Of a DNA stretch of 32,508 nt, positions 10,101 through 21,700 are shown one piece after another (position 1 is the stretch's first letter; every line of letters starts with the position of its first letter). Made by a program: the position numbers and the translations under genes. This DNA is from Folioceros fuciformis (Eukaryota; Anthocerotophyta; Anthocerotopsida; Anthocerotales). A model generated the notes under the pieces. The model did not search any database. It was given only the letters and a program-made list of their open reading frames with translations, and was not told the origin of the DNA. Where the stretch lies: positions 1-32,508 of the forward strand of contig JBNGIO010005588.1 in NCBI GenBank assembly GCA_049999805.1. The letters run 5' to 3'.

Positions 10101-13100
10101 TCTTTGGCTGTGGCTATGGATCTCTTGCTCTCTCAAGACCAAAGTGCTTTCGAGCTCTATGAAAGCATTGGTCGTCTGCTTAACGTGATTGTTGCCGTGC
10201 TTGGCCCTGAGCTGTCTCCTGGCAGTTCCCTTTTTGGTCGATGCAAGACTGTTCTTGCAGAAATAAGCACTAGCGAGGAGCCGGCAGCGCTGTTGGAATG
10301 CGTGCTTTATACGCAACAGCTGGTGTTATTTGCTCCTCAAGCTGTGCCGGTTCATACGCATGTGCGAACGCTCAGGCCTATATTGTCCTCAAGGCAGCCT
10401 TCGCTCCGTCTAGCAGCTGTTGCTACCTTGCGACATCTTACTGAAAGAGATTCTGCATCTGTTGTCAAGGAACGGATTGAGGAGGACCTTTTTGCCATGC
10501 TTGATAAGGAGACAGATGCAAAAATCATTTCTACAATTAGACTGACGTTAGAGAGATTACTTTCATCCTCGTGCCCGTATTTTCCCTCTCGCTGGCTGCA
10601 ACTTTGTAAAAATGTGGTCCTCTCGACACCAATAGCAGGAAGGTCTGCTGTTAACATTTCTCGTGACAGTGGGAATGCACAGACACATGCAGTGATGTCA
10701 TTGAATGATGATGAGGGCATGATTACTGGAGACCAAAGACCACAGAAGACTGAAATCCGAGCAGGTGAAGCTGAGCAGCCTCGCTATCCAACACGAGTCT
10801 TTGCTGCGGAGTGCCTTAGCCGTGTACCCCTCGCCGTTGGAGACGATCCCAGGCATTTTAACCTGACATCTGCAAAAGCACAACAAGCTGGGCCTCAGAC
10901 TGTGGATCAAGACTGGCTTGTCCTTTATCTTGGTGAACTTGTCACGTTAGCATTTCAGGTCGCCACTGGCACATTGGAGAGCCTGCGACCGTTGGGTGTC
11001 GCCCTTTTGGCAACAATCGTTGACAAGTTTGGGAAAACTGACGATCCGGACTTCAAGGATCATCTCCTGCTTGAACAATACCAGGCCCAGATAGTGTCAG
11101 CTATCCGAACGGCACTAGAGGCGTCTGCGGGTGCCTTACTCATGGGTGCTGGTGCAAGACTAGCTGCTAGATTTGTTACAAATGGCATGGCAGCTGGAGA
11201 TCGAGGAGTGCTGAATCGAGTAATCCACCTCCTGTCGCAGCCACTGTCCAGGTGGGATGATCATAGCTTTCCAGAGCATGCTGAATGGGTTGGCGTAAAG
11301 GTTCAGGTTGGACTTTTGGAAGCTCATGCAGCTGTTAAAAACTACGCCTTTGGAACCTGTAAAGAAGGTTTGCCTGGGTATGTTGACAGACAAGTCCTAC
11401 GCCCCCTGATAGGTGGAAACATACCTCTGCTTGCTCCACGTTGGGTTGAGTTGCTGAGGGACCATGTGGCTCTGGCTACGCACCTAGCATCAAAAGCTAA
11501 CCAGAAGTATCATGCTTCAATGGCAGGCATGCAATCACCAGCCATTGCGGCAGTGGTACAGCCCACTTTGGTGGAAGTTTGTCCCACAATTTTACAAGCC
11601 GTTTGTGTCGGTGCTGCTCCTGCCAACAGTCCAAGCACCACTCCTGGTAGTAGCGATGATGCTGATCCTGGGGAAAGTGTTAGGGCTGCCTATGTTAAGG
11701 GCCTGGAAATTGGGCCTGCAGATTATTCTGTTGTGTGGGCGGCAGCACTTGGTTTACTTCTGTTTAGGACTAGGAAAGACAGGAATCAGCGAACTTCTGC
11801 TGTTTTTAGCAGCATGCCTTCGCTGACTCACAAGGTTCTCTGGAGCTCCACTTCTGGAGTGGCTTCTGATGCTCAGGTTGCTTTGCAAGTGCTTGGTTGT
11901 CTATGTACCAGGGGATTCTACTCAAACGATATGTTGTCAGTTGACCTCAGCAAGGAGCTTCTGCAGATCCTGTTGTACGCTGGCTTCCACAAGAACTACT
12001 TGCCTCCAGGTGCTGTAATACAGCTCGTGAACAGGATACTGACTTGTGCTCCAGACAGCTATGTACAAGAGGGGAGTTTCGTGGCAGCTGAGATATGCAT
12101 GGGTTATGTTCATCAAATTGTTGGGGGTGCTTCTTGGGGAATGGATGCCCTTGAAGTAAACATGATAGTTGCATCTGCATTGCAAGCAATGGCTAATATA
12201 GCCGGCAGAGTGAATGCGGGAGTCCAGGCATACTTGCTCCCATTGCTTCTTGATGGGGCTCTGAACATTCTAACTACAGGGTCAATGAGAGGAGATATCT
12301 TCCTTGGTGCATTGAGTTTCCTGGCAAGATTGGCCATGATTGCAGCAGAGGCTGGCAATGACTCTGAGGGATCTCCAGCTTCGAACAGGAAAGCATTACT
12401 TGCTGCAGGAGTGGAGAGTCTTGCCCAGCTGTTTACTGTATGTATTGGACAAACTGGAGACCCAGATGACAAGCAGCTTCTGCAACTGTTGGGAGTCATA
12501 GCCGGCATGGGATCATCTCTTTCAGGGACTGCAGCTGGAGAAGAAGGCTTAGAAAGGGCAGCTCAATCTCGAGGCATCTACTGCATACTTCAGGCTTTCT
12601 CAAGTTCCAGTGTAGCAGGACAGATGGCAGCACTGCAGACTGTGAGGACAATTTGTCAAGCTGGTATCGGTGACCAGGCAAAGGGCCAGAATCCTGTCTG
12701 GGCGCTTCTCCTGGTTCGTGTGCTAGGTGTTGTAATCACAACCTTTGTGCACGATACAATACAGACGAAAATGACAACTCCCACAGTCGGTGTTGTTAGT
12801 GAGAGCTTGAAGGTTCTTGTGCTGTTGCACTCGTTAGTACAGGGGGATGAAGTCCAACAAGAGGTGCTACATCTGCTTCTCCCCATCATGATTGCTGTGT
12901 CTTCTGTGGCCGCTGTTGATGGCAACTCGCAGGATGTGACAACACTTACGAATGTTGCAGTGAAGCTCGTCACTCGCCTTGCATCCGTTCCGTCATACGC
13001 AACTCAGTTCAAGACGGTGTTGGCTGAGCTGCCCCTGGAGTCCAGGCAGAGGCTCCAGGTGATTATCAGAGCTTCAGTAGGACACAGCTCTGCACCAGCT

Positions 13101-13382
13101 AGCAAACCAACACCAACATTACCGCTTCCACTACCAACCTTGGGCAAAGTATTCCTTCATCCTCCCAGCGCTTCGCCGATACCGAAGACACAGGTTTTGG
13201 TCAAGGGGTCCTCTTCTCCTCCGCCACAGCCCTCATCCCCAGCAGCTGAGGATGGGATTGATTCGGACTACGAATGGGATGACTTCCAGGAGTCCGGAAC
13301 ATCTGCAGAAGTCCCTTCAGAAGCCCCTGCAGATCTTTCTGAGTCTGCCGACACCGTCTCTGAGGCGATTGAAGCATCATGA
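7162..13382 (+). CDS. SWEETIE: SWEETIE / HEATR5 family HEAT-repeat protein, single exon with an assembly gap
   Basis: Orthologue of plant SWEETIE and animal HEATR5 (yeast Laa1), large HEAT-repeat proteins tied to AP-1 clathrin trafficking; Arabidopsis sweetie mutants have altered sugar metabolism and growth. Residues 1-177 (7162-7692) carry family hallmarks such as SISLYSRASSLQGWLS and LGALYRAFGKKLGSG. After the N gap the frame resumes at 7794 for 1862 codons, with matches such as GLNPEAQVQP, EGGLQKYLLSPFTK and YPTRVFAAECLSR, ending in an acidic tail with WDDFQ, then TGA at 13380-13382. Visible length of 2039 aa plus the gap is close to animal HEATR5B and slightly shorter than Arabidopsis SWEETIE. 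The chosen ATG follows a purine-rich leader and precedes the conserved N-terminus. No intron interrupts it, which is odd for a plant gene of this size. It is convergent with RPS14. Confidence 0.93.
7693..7792. other. Assembly gap (100 N) inside SWEETIE
   Basis: A 100-N placeholder in the SWEETIE coding region. The upstream frame ends on a complete codon at 7692 and the downstream frame starts at 7794, so if the gene is intact the true gap length is 2 modulo 3 and cannot be exactly 100. Family alignment suggests only a few residues are missing (between LLLDALH and AGPAYAEALK). Confidence 0.95.
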
Positions 13383-14037
13383 AGTGAGTTATCCGGACTC
13401 ACAGACAGTGATTTCGGATCGAGACATCGCCATCGCATGCTGCCTCTCCAATCTTGTCTCCACGTCCATGGAGGATTCTTGTCAGGTAACTCGACACGGC
13501 TTCTTGTGTTTCCTCTACGCGAGTATTTGGACATGCCCTTCCAACACCATGGTGTGCTGCTGTCAAGGCAGGATTGTTTAGGCGGATGAACCCAAGCGGG
13601 CGGGGCGGGTACAAAATCCAGGCCAGCTTGTTGCATAGAAACAGTCAAATCGAGATCGAATTGTTTTCCCATTCACGCCACGTGAAACAATTTTTGAAGA
13701 ATAGCGTTCAGATGAATTTATGCAAGGAAAGTCATGTTGGATCGCATCGACTAAAATCAGCCGACGTCAAACAAGGAATCCATGATCACATGGATACCCA
13801 ACAAGGGTCCAGAAAACTATAATCAGGACAGCAATTTGCTTCCGGCCAGACCTTACAAAACCTGGCCGCCTCAACAACTTTAACATAACATAACAGTGCT
13901 CCCTCCTACCAGACACGCCGAGCTGATCCACAACCAAACGCCCAGACACCATCGTCAGCTGCCTTTCGAAACAGCACGTACCAAAATGACAGACACGATC
14001 ATACACCGGAAGTTACCTTACAATCAAAACCGGGGCT
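13383..14037. other. Convergent intergenic region
   Basis: About 650 bp between the SWEETIE stop and the RPS14 stop. It should hold both 3' UTRs. I see no convincing ORF, RNA gene or clear AATAAA signal. Confidence 0.5.
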
Positions 14038-14493
14038 CTACAAACGACGACCCCTGCGCCCTCCCTTTCTTCTGGTACTGTCCGTGGGAATAGGCGTCAC
14101 ATCCTCAATCCGCCCGATTTTCATTCCAGATCGGGCAAGCGCGCGCAGAGCAGACTGCGCACCGGGTCCAGGTGTCTTGGTCTTGTTTCCGCCTGTAGCC
14201 CTGAGCTTGATGTGCAGCGCCGTCAGCCCAAGCTCCTTGCACCTCTGCGCCACATCCTGCGCGGCAAGCATAGCCGCATAAGGCGACGCCTCGTCCCTGT
14301 CCGCCTTCACCTTCATCCCGCCAGTGACGCGAGCTATGGTCTCCTTCCCGGACAAGTCCGTCACGTGCACGAAGGTGTCGTTGAAGGAGGCGAAGATGTG
14401 CGCCACGCCAAAGACGAGCTCCCCCTCCCGCACAGTCGGTCCCAACGTCACGTTCTCCTCCTTCACCTCGCGTACCTTCTTCTTGCCCGACAT
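14038..14493 (-). CDS. RPS14: 40S ribosomal protein S14 (uS11)
   Basis: A complete 151-residue uS11 protein of the small ribosomal subunit; it sits on the platform near the mRNA exit and 18S rRNA 3' end and is needed for 40S maturation. It starts [19 protein letters not shown] and carries the conserved [37 protein letters not shown] and [20 protein letters not shown] blocks and the basic C-terminus KGGRRGRRL. Length equals the eukaryotic standard (150-151). The ATG at 14491-14493 is chosen because it begins the conserved protein and has a strong context (CCAAAATG); the frame stays open 84 more codons upstream, but that part is unrelated leader. The gene has one exon, although RPS14 genes usually contain introns. 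It is divergent from the cyclase-like gene and convergent with SWEETIE. Confidence 0.97.
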   Translation of the reverse strand: MSGKKKVREVKEENVTLGPTVREGELVFGVAHIFASFNDTFVHVTDLSGKETIARVTGGMKVKADRDEASPYAAMLAAQDVAQRCKELGLTALHIKLRATGGNKTKTPGPGAQSALRALARSGMKIGRIEDVTPIPTDSTRRKGGRRGRRL

Positions 14494-14895
14494 TTTGGCC
14501 AACGATCCTGCAACTCCTGACCTGCTTCTGCTCGCTCGATCGCTCGCTCGCTGAGATGGCCAGGAGCTAAAGACTTCGCCCAAACTCAATTGCAAGCCTT
14601 CTATGAGAAACCCTATGTTTCGTTCACTAGGGCTTGCCAATATATAGAAGCCGGGGTCAGAAACAAAGCCAATTGAACCTGAAGGGTTTATAGAAATAAA
14701 AAAAAGAGATGGAATTGAGAGACTTACAGTTTTGGACAGTGCCAACCCAAATTTAATAACCCGATAAACATACTAATTGTATGTTTAGAACCAGAGGTCA
14801 GAGTCAGGATAACCCGAGTTGCAGAACCGGGCCTGGCCTGGTTGCTGGCTCCCTGATCTTCGGGCTGTGGTTGATGCCGCTGCGAGCTGGGCGAG
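14494..14895. promoter_or_regulatory. Divergent promoter region, RPS14 (-) and cyclase-like gene (+)
   Basis: About 400 bp separate the two start codons, so both promoters and leaders must lie here. On the RPS14 strand there is a TATA-like CTATATATTGG (14637-14647) about 150 bp upstream of the ATG, with a telo-box-type element downstream of it. A (GCTC)n-like stretch (about 14525-14552) lies in the RPS14 leader. No equally clear core element is seen on the cyclase-like side. Confidence 0.6.
14608..14615 (+). promoter_or_regulatory. Telo-box-like element (AAACCCTA)
   Basis: AAACCCTA matches the plant telo-box core found near transcription starts of ribosomal-protein genes, where it usually works with TCP-binding site II elements. 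It lies about 25-30 bp downstream of the RPS14 TATA-like sequence, as expected near a start site. The match is short, so the functional call is inference. Confidence 0.5.
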
Positions 14896-17800
14896 ATGAA
14901 GGCGTCGGGCGTTGGGGGGACCGTGGTGGGAACGTTGTGTAATTCTTGGCAGGTTGGTTCTTTGGAGATGGAGGTGAGGAGCTGCCTGAGCGCCCCGGCG
15001 CCGCACTTGGGCCTCAAGCTGTGTCCTGCGAGATTGTGCAAATTGGACGTTGTGGGCGGAGTTTTGAGACGGGGGATGCCGGGCCTGGTTGGCGGGTTCA
15101 GGAATGTGGCATTGGGGCGGAGCGGCTGGGAGGCTCCCCGGTGCGGGGTCGTGGAAGAAGCGTTTCCCACGACTCGGACGCAGGTGGGTGCTGGGACGGC
15201 GGGGTGCGGGGATTATGGGGGAGCTGGATTGTGATGGTTGGTTGATTTGTGAGGTGGGCGCATTCTGCAGCGGATCATGGAGGCCGTGAGCGGCGGTGCG
15301 GAGGCTGGCGGAGCTGGAGGAAGCATGTCGTACGAAGCCTTGAAGAGGATGGACGAGCAGTGGCTTCGACTGCGGCAGGGGAGTGAGTCCGGGAGCGAAT
15401 CCGTGAGTGGGCCCGCCCCTGAGGTTGTGGGCAGGCGGCAGGGCCCCTGGAGGGAGTCGGGGATGGCGGAAAGGAGCTCCAGGGTGCTGGATGTTATGGT
15501 TTGCGGAGGAACGTTGGGCATTTTCGTGGCCACAGCCCTGGCCCTCAAAGGGCTCCGAGTAGGAGTTGTGGAGAAGGGAGTGCTTCGAGGGGTGTGTGGG
15601 TCGTGTTTTTTTGCAGCGCGCTGTCCTTTTAGGATTACAGCACGGTTGTTGCTACTGGGTATGGTTTGAGAATGGCTTGGGTTGGGTTGTCTTGTCGGGG
15701 AACAGAGAGTTCAGGAGTGGAATATATCCAGGAAGGAGCTATACGAGCTTGTGGGGTCAGGTGTGCTGAATGGACCTGAGGCTGAGAAGGTTATCAACAT
15801 TGAGTTCAATCCAGTGAGTATTCGACTGCCTCAGAATCTCGGTGATGATTCTGTTTGAAGGGATGGCTACTGGGTGGACGTGACGCGAGTCCTGTTCTGT
15901 AACTGATGGCATGTAGTTTCAATGCAGAACCGGTGTGGGTTCTATGATGGCACGGAGGTGTGGGTTCGAGACATATTGAATTTGGGAGTTTCGTGAGTTC
16001 TTTGACGATGGCCATGGTTGTGTAGCAAGTTTCTGTCTTGATTGGCAGGGGTGATGGAACTGGCCTTTGACTGTTTGCGACTTGGCAGGCCTGAAAGGCT
16101 GATAGAGACGGTGAAACAACGGTTTTTGAGGACTGGAGGTATGCTTATTGAGGGCACGGGGTTTACCAAATTAGATGTGTTCGATGACGGCACGGTGAGG
16201 TGCTTGAGTGCTTGCTGAATCAGTAGATGCTTGGCTCTCCTGTATGTGTCTCAAGTTTGTGAGATTGGGGTATGCGGCCTCATGACCCTTTGTCTTTGTT
16301 TCGTGAGGCAGATACTGTCGCTGGAGAATGGAGACAGGGTGGTTTCTCGTCTTGTTATTGATGCCATGGGAAATTACTCCCCGATTGTTAGCCAGGTCCG
16401 GTGACTGCCTGCGACGGTTCAGACTGTGTTTCTGTTCCTGTTGCTGCCCCTTTCATGTATGTCTGATTGGAGGTCTGGTGGGAACTCTGGCCAGATTAGG
16501 TGGGGACAGAGTCCAGATGGGGTTTGTCTTGTGGTTGGTACTTGTGCCCGGGGCTTTCAAAACAATTCTTTCAGTGATGTGATTTTCTCTAATTCTCCGG
16601 TGAGAGATGTTGGCGAGTCCAAGGTTCAGTACTTTTGGGAGGTGAGCGAACGATTTGCCACTCTTGGAACCGATTACTTGGATTGATCAACAACCAGCGT
16701 TTTCACAGAGTTGACTTGATTCGGAACAGGCATTTCCCTCTGGCTCTGGACCTACTGATCGGACCACTTACATGTTCACATACTTGGATGCAACTCCTGG
16801 TCGACCATCTCTGGAAGATCTCTTGGAGGATTATTGGGATTCAATGCCCAAGTACCAGGTTGGAAAAGGCTTCACTGAATGTCGTAGGTCATCTAAATTG
16901 ATGGCAAGCTTTCTGACAGGTTGCAGTACCTGCAGGGTATTCAGCTTGAAGACGTGGAGATCCTTAGAGTGCTTTTCGGTGTCTTTCCCACGTATCGGTC
17001 CAGGTAAGGGTTCGTTGTGTTTGTGGAATGACTTTGAGTTTCGTCTAGCTTGACACCTGTGTTATCCTCTGTGCTGGCTGCAGCCCATTGAAACCTGCAT
17101 TCGACCGAGTTTTGCAGGTATTAACTCCGAAAACTGTCAAGTAAGGTTTGAAGCTCTCTCTGCACAATGACATCTTCAAGGACCTTGCCATGCAGATTGG
17201 AGATGCAAGTGGAATACAGTCACCAATTTCTTTTGGGGGTTTTGGTGCCATTACGCGTCACTTGAAAAGATTAAGCGCTGGTAGGTTTCACTCGATTGAT
17301 ACTCTTGTCATGATGTTTCAGGAATTTGATGCATGTGATGTTTCCTCATCAATAGCTGGAACGATATGTTCTATCCAGGACTTCAAGAAGCCCTTGAAGG
17401 AGACTTCCTTGACAAGGAAAGCCTTGCTCTTATTAACTCCTATCAGGTACGTCCAACAGCCTGCATTTTGTAAATGTATGTATCGACCCCTATGTAACTT
17501 TTCAAGCACGTAACGTTGATGAGAAGTACGGAAGTACCCAACTATCTCTGTCTCGCCAGCCCAACTTGAGCGGAGCGTGGCTGTTGCAAAGGGCCATGTC
17601 TGTACGTCCAGGGAGGAGCCCTCGTCCAGAGTTCATCAACGACCTTCTGTCAGTCAACTTCCAAAGCATGCAGGTTGGGCAAACCGTCTGAATCTCCACA
17701 AAAACAGGGCTCCAGGGACCATCTTCAAGCCCTGACTCTGACTTGATTGTCCGTGATTTTTCCAGAAGCTTGGCGACCCAGTTATAAGGCCATTTCTCCA

Positions 17801-18366
17801 GGTGCCCTTCAAACGTTAGTTAAATTTTGTGAGTGATCATCTCTGCCATGAAGCCATGTTCTCGCATCTTCACGTGCGTGGCTCCTCCCGACCACCAGGA
17901 TGTCACGCAGTTCTGGGCATTGGCTAAGGTCATGGGCTCGATGATGATCAGCAGGCCGCAAATTCTACCAGAGATATTTTCCGAGGTGACTTTCCTTTGC
18001 ACCCTGTCAGTAGGTATTCCTTCCCTCCCATCACACGTGGTCGCCCAGACCCAGATCCTGATACCTTGCCTGCAGATCGGGCCAGTACCTCTGGTGGATT
18101 GGCTGGTGCATTTCATGGGACTGGGTGCATACACATTCCTAAGTTCTGCAGTCACTCCTGCGTTACGGTAAGCTCACTATCGATGAAGGACTCTCAAGAG
18201 GTTCAACTGGTGATGTGATTCTCTGAAGCCTACCACTGTTTTTCCTTATCGTGGTCACCATTTTGCCAGGCCCTGGGTCACTTCCCTCTCCAAAGAAGAC
18301 CAGTATGTCTGGAACAGACGATTTGAGGCATGGCAGTATGGTTCCGGCCTAGATTTCCACGCTTAG
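14896..18366 (+). CDS. Lycopene beta/epsilon cyclase-like FAD protein (probably plastid), 17 exons
   Basis: Plant-conserved flavoprotein annotated as lycopene cyclase-like (Arabidopsis At2g32640 type); its reaction is not established to my knowledge. Exons by hand: 14896-15183, 15271-15591, 15706-15813, 15928-15992, 16089-16194, 16312-16395, 16495-16641, 16730-16858, 16936-17003, 17084-17117, 17196-17280, 17379-17446, 17560-17673, 17766-17801, 17899-17985, 18076-18167, 18270-18366; all introns GT-AG, frame kept throughout, 642 codons. Exon 2 holds the dinucleotide fold (VMVCGGTLGIFVATALALKG, GG at residues 175-176). Further matches: QEWNISRKEL, RLVIDAMGNYSP, DGVCLVVGTCARGF, IGDASGIQSPISFGGFG, and near the end FEAWQYGSGLD. 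Exon 1 reads like a transit peptide; a second in-frame ATG at 14968 is an equally good start. Exons 10 and 14 are only 34 and 36 nt. Confidence 0.9.
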
Positions 18367-18791
18367 CCCTGAGGGAAAGGAGGAATCTTTTGATGAAATC
18401 AACGATTTTGGGCAAACAATTGGAATGAAAATGGTTGCGAACCACGCTCCTCTGAATGGCAGACTCTTGGATCACCCCCCCATCCACGAGTGAAGATCCT
18501 GCGCTACTGGATCCGAAGTCCAGATTGGTCGACTTAGTGCTCCGCAATCCATCCAGGCCCGGATGTGCCAAAGCTGACCAATTCCAACGCTATTCGAGGA
18601 ATGTGGTGCCTGCGAATCCTAGCGGCTGTTAAATTCCTTACGATCTGCAGTATAAATGATCCCGGTAGTCAGAACAGCAGCCAGAGCGACGACTTGGAAG
18701 CAGGCAAGCAGACGTGTGACTCGCCTGATGACGCAATACAATCGCGCGGGAAGAAGACAGAGTTAGGAGCAACAATAGTATAGTAGTCAAC
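18367..18791. other. Intergenic region between tandem genes
   Basis: About 425 bp between the cyclase-like stop and the peptidase start. It should contain the 3' UTR of the first gene and the promoter of the second. I see no ORF, RNA gene or clear core promoter motif. Confidence 0.45.
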
Positions 18792-21700
18792 ATGAACAAG
18801 AAGCAGCAGGAGGAGAGCCTGCGGCAGCGGACGCTGCTGGCTTTGCTGGGAGCTGCAGCAGGATTTGCTGTTGCCGCCAAGCTTCTCATCGACTTTCTGC
18901 GCAGGGCAGACCGAGGTGAACATTCCGTGAGCTGCGTCCACACGTCAGTGCACAAGTCCTGAGCCAGTGGTGGAAGTTCCACTGGGTTCGGTGGTTGATT
19001 TTCCGGATTGCATGTAGTAGAGAATAATTGCATACTGCTTTTGGAGCTGCGCTGGCCAAAATTCCATGGACTGTCTTGTCTTTCGTGTATGGTACCAGAA
19101 CTGGCCTGTTAATGTAGGATGAAGGTGAGTGACTTCGTTAGTGGACACGTTGGTAATTTGAGGGTGTCCATCTCCCCTGTCAGGACTAGGCTGGAAGTCC
19201 TAGGCTGTTGCAACCTGCACCTCGTAAATTGTCTAGTGTCTGCCTTGTTTTTGAGTGAAGTGTGAAAATTGTCTGCGCCCTTCGAATGAGGAAACTGGGT
19301 TTTCGTACCGCAAGGTGGCTACCTTGAGTATCTCAACACTGAAGTCATGATTACATGAGCGAAGCTTCCTTTTCAGGGTCCCGTTGTGGCCTGGCAGGTG
19401 TACCGCCTGGCATTGTCGTCCCAATCAATCTGACTCCGGAAGAGATCTGGAATCAGGCTGAGGAGGTGATTGCACGGTCACAAAGAGTCCATGACGCGGT
19501 TGCAGCTGTGCCACTCGATGAGGTATGATTGTTGTTGCCGGCTTGAATTTACTTGAGTTTCTCAGTGGTGGCAACTGAGAGAGGAAAGGGAGTGCGTGAT
19601 GGGGAGTGGGGTTCCTTGCTTTGTACATGCAGGTATCATATGCAAATGTAATTGCTCCTTTGGCGAACCTGGAAAATGAAGAGTTTGCTCAGATTCAAGG
19701 CTGTGTATTTCCTGGACTAGTAGCGGTCTTGAAGGAGGTTCGAGATGCGAGCTCAGAGGCAGAGAAGAAGATTGATGCCTACAATGTGAAGTGCAGGTTG
19801 TGCCCCCATTATGTGGAAAAAGGAACGATTAGTTAAGTGCTGACTTGGGAACACTTCTCAACTCCATCCTTGTCGGTCCTTGCTGCAGTATGCGTGAGGA
19901 TGTCTATAGTGCCGTTAAGGCGTTCTCTCTGAAGAAGCTCAAGCTGATGCCGGAAGCTCAACGCTTTGTTGATCGCCTGGTCAGTATTTGGAGTCAGATA
20001 GCCCCTCTTTGTTTGGGGTTGGACCCTCAAAATGCCTATTCTACGCAAAGATATGGGTTCGCAAGAGTGTAAGTATGTTGAGTTATATTGTCGAATGTTA
20101 AGGTTAGAGACTACGAGAGACTAGGTCTGAGTCTAAGCAAGGAAACCAGAGAGCGGGTACAACAGCTGAAGACGAGTATTGGAGAAAGCTGTATTCGCTT
20201 TCAGCAGAATCTCAATGAAGACAACACGGTGCTTCTCTTTACAGAGGATAAGCTGGCAGGAATGCCTGCTGATTTCATTAAGGTTTGCAAGCTCGCAGCC
20301 TATTGTTGATATTGCTCCTCATTAGCTATCAGATCTCCACTGCTTTCTGCTGTAAACCTTGTGGGCCTCGTTCTCGCTTTGCTTAGGAGCTCAATCGAAC
20401 AAAAGATGGGAAGCTGGAAGTGAGCTTGAAGTATCCTCACTACTTTCCCATCATGGAGCAATGCAAGGTCATCTCCTAGATTTGTTTTTGTTACAACCAG
20501 GCATTCTAGGAATACAGATACATTCCCTGGAGAATCTAACTCTGCCCTACATACTTTCCACATTCTGATATCTGTGTACTGCAACAGGTGAGTGCCACAA
20601 GGAGAGAAGTGTCCTCTGCTTTTGATCGGAGATGTTTGAAAGAAAATCTACCAATTCTAGAAAGAGTGGTAAGTACTTTCCAGGCCTCCTGAATCGATGA
20701 GGGATGTCTGACAGAAGTATGTTCGGCATAAGGGAACAATCTGTGCCAACCAGGATGGCAACATCCTGGTTGGCCCAAATTGTTTCTTTGTGCAGGATAC
20801 TCATGCTTTACTAGATGATTTGCGATGTACTGACCTCAATGGTGATGCAGGTCGAGATGAGACATGAGATGGCCAAATTGTTGGGTTACAAGAATCATGC
20901 AGAATATTCCATAGCAATCCGCATGGCGAAGACACCAGAAAAGGTGATAGATTGTGAAGGACGTTCTGCATCTGGCACAGGCTACTCTTTTGTACCTGAG
21001 TATGAGCTGTGACCGGAAGTGTTTGGCATTATATTACACTCTTACCAGAAGTTTGCAATGTTCTCGTATTCACATTATGGTGTAATGCTGGACAGGTGAA
21101 AGAGTTTTTGGAAAGTGTTTCAAGTAGGATCTCAGTCCTGGCCAACAAGGAGCTGCAAGTACTCAAAGCACTGAAGGTCCATACCCAACACCGTGAAGAA
21201 GCATCTTCTATGTTGTTGAAGGCAAGTAGATCAATATTTTTACAGCGTTAGATGGTCTCAAACGGTAGTCACTCTGTGCAGAAAGAAGAGGAAGGTTATG
21301 ACAGCTTTGGAATGGCAGATCTGCGATACTATATGCGTAAAGCTGAGGAAATCGAGTATCAGGTGGACTATGAGAAAGTTAAGGAGTACTTTCCCATGGA
21401 AGTTGTGACTCACGGTCTTTTGAAAATATACCAAGACCTTCTTGGTATGAAGGTCCTCTTGATAGTTTGGCATGATATCATCATTTATATTTGATGAAGA
21501 CAAAAATTGTTGCCATTAGATTGTAATCAGTGTAGCATTGACTTGACAGGCTTAAAATTCTCAGTATTGAGTCATCCAAAGGTTTGGCATCCAGAAGTCC
21601 GATTGTTCTCTGTTTCTGATTCGGATACAGGGGAGTTAATGGGATATTTCTACCTTGACCTCTATCCTCGGTAGGTTGGCCTGTTATTTGAATGAATGAC

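Noticed and set aside
13268-13672. Minus-strand ORF of 134 codons over the SWEETIE 3' end
   Set aside because: Antisense to the conserved acidic tail and 3' UTR; no domain.
14494-14745. 84-codon in-frame N-terminal extension of RPS14
   Set aside because: The conserved protein begins at the ATG at 14491-14493; the upstream stretch crosses the TATA-like and telo-box elements and has no similarity to uS11.
14724-15170. Minus-strand ORF of 148 codons
   Set aside because: Antisense to the first exon of the cyclase-like gene; no recognisable domain.
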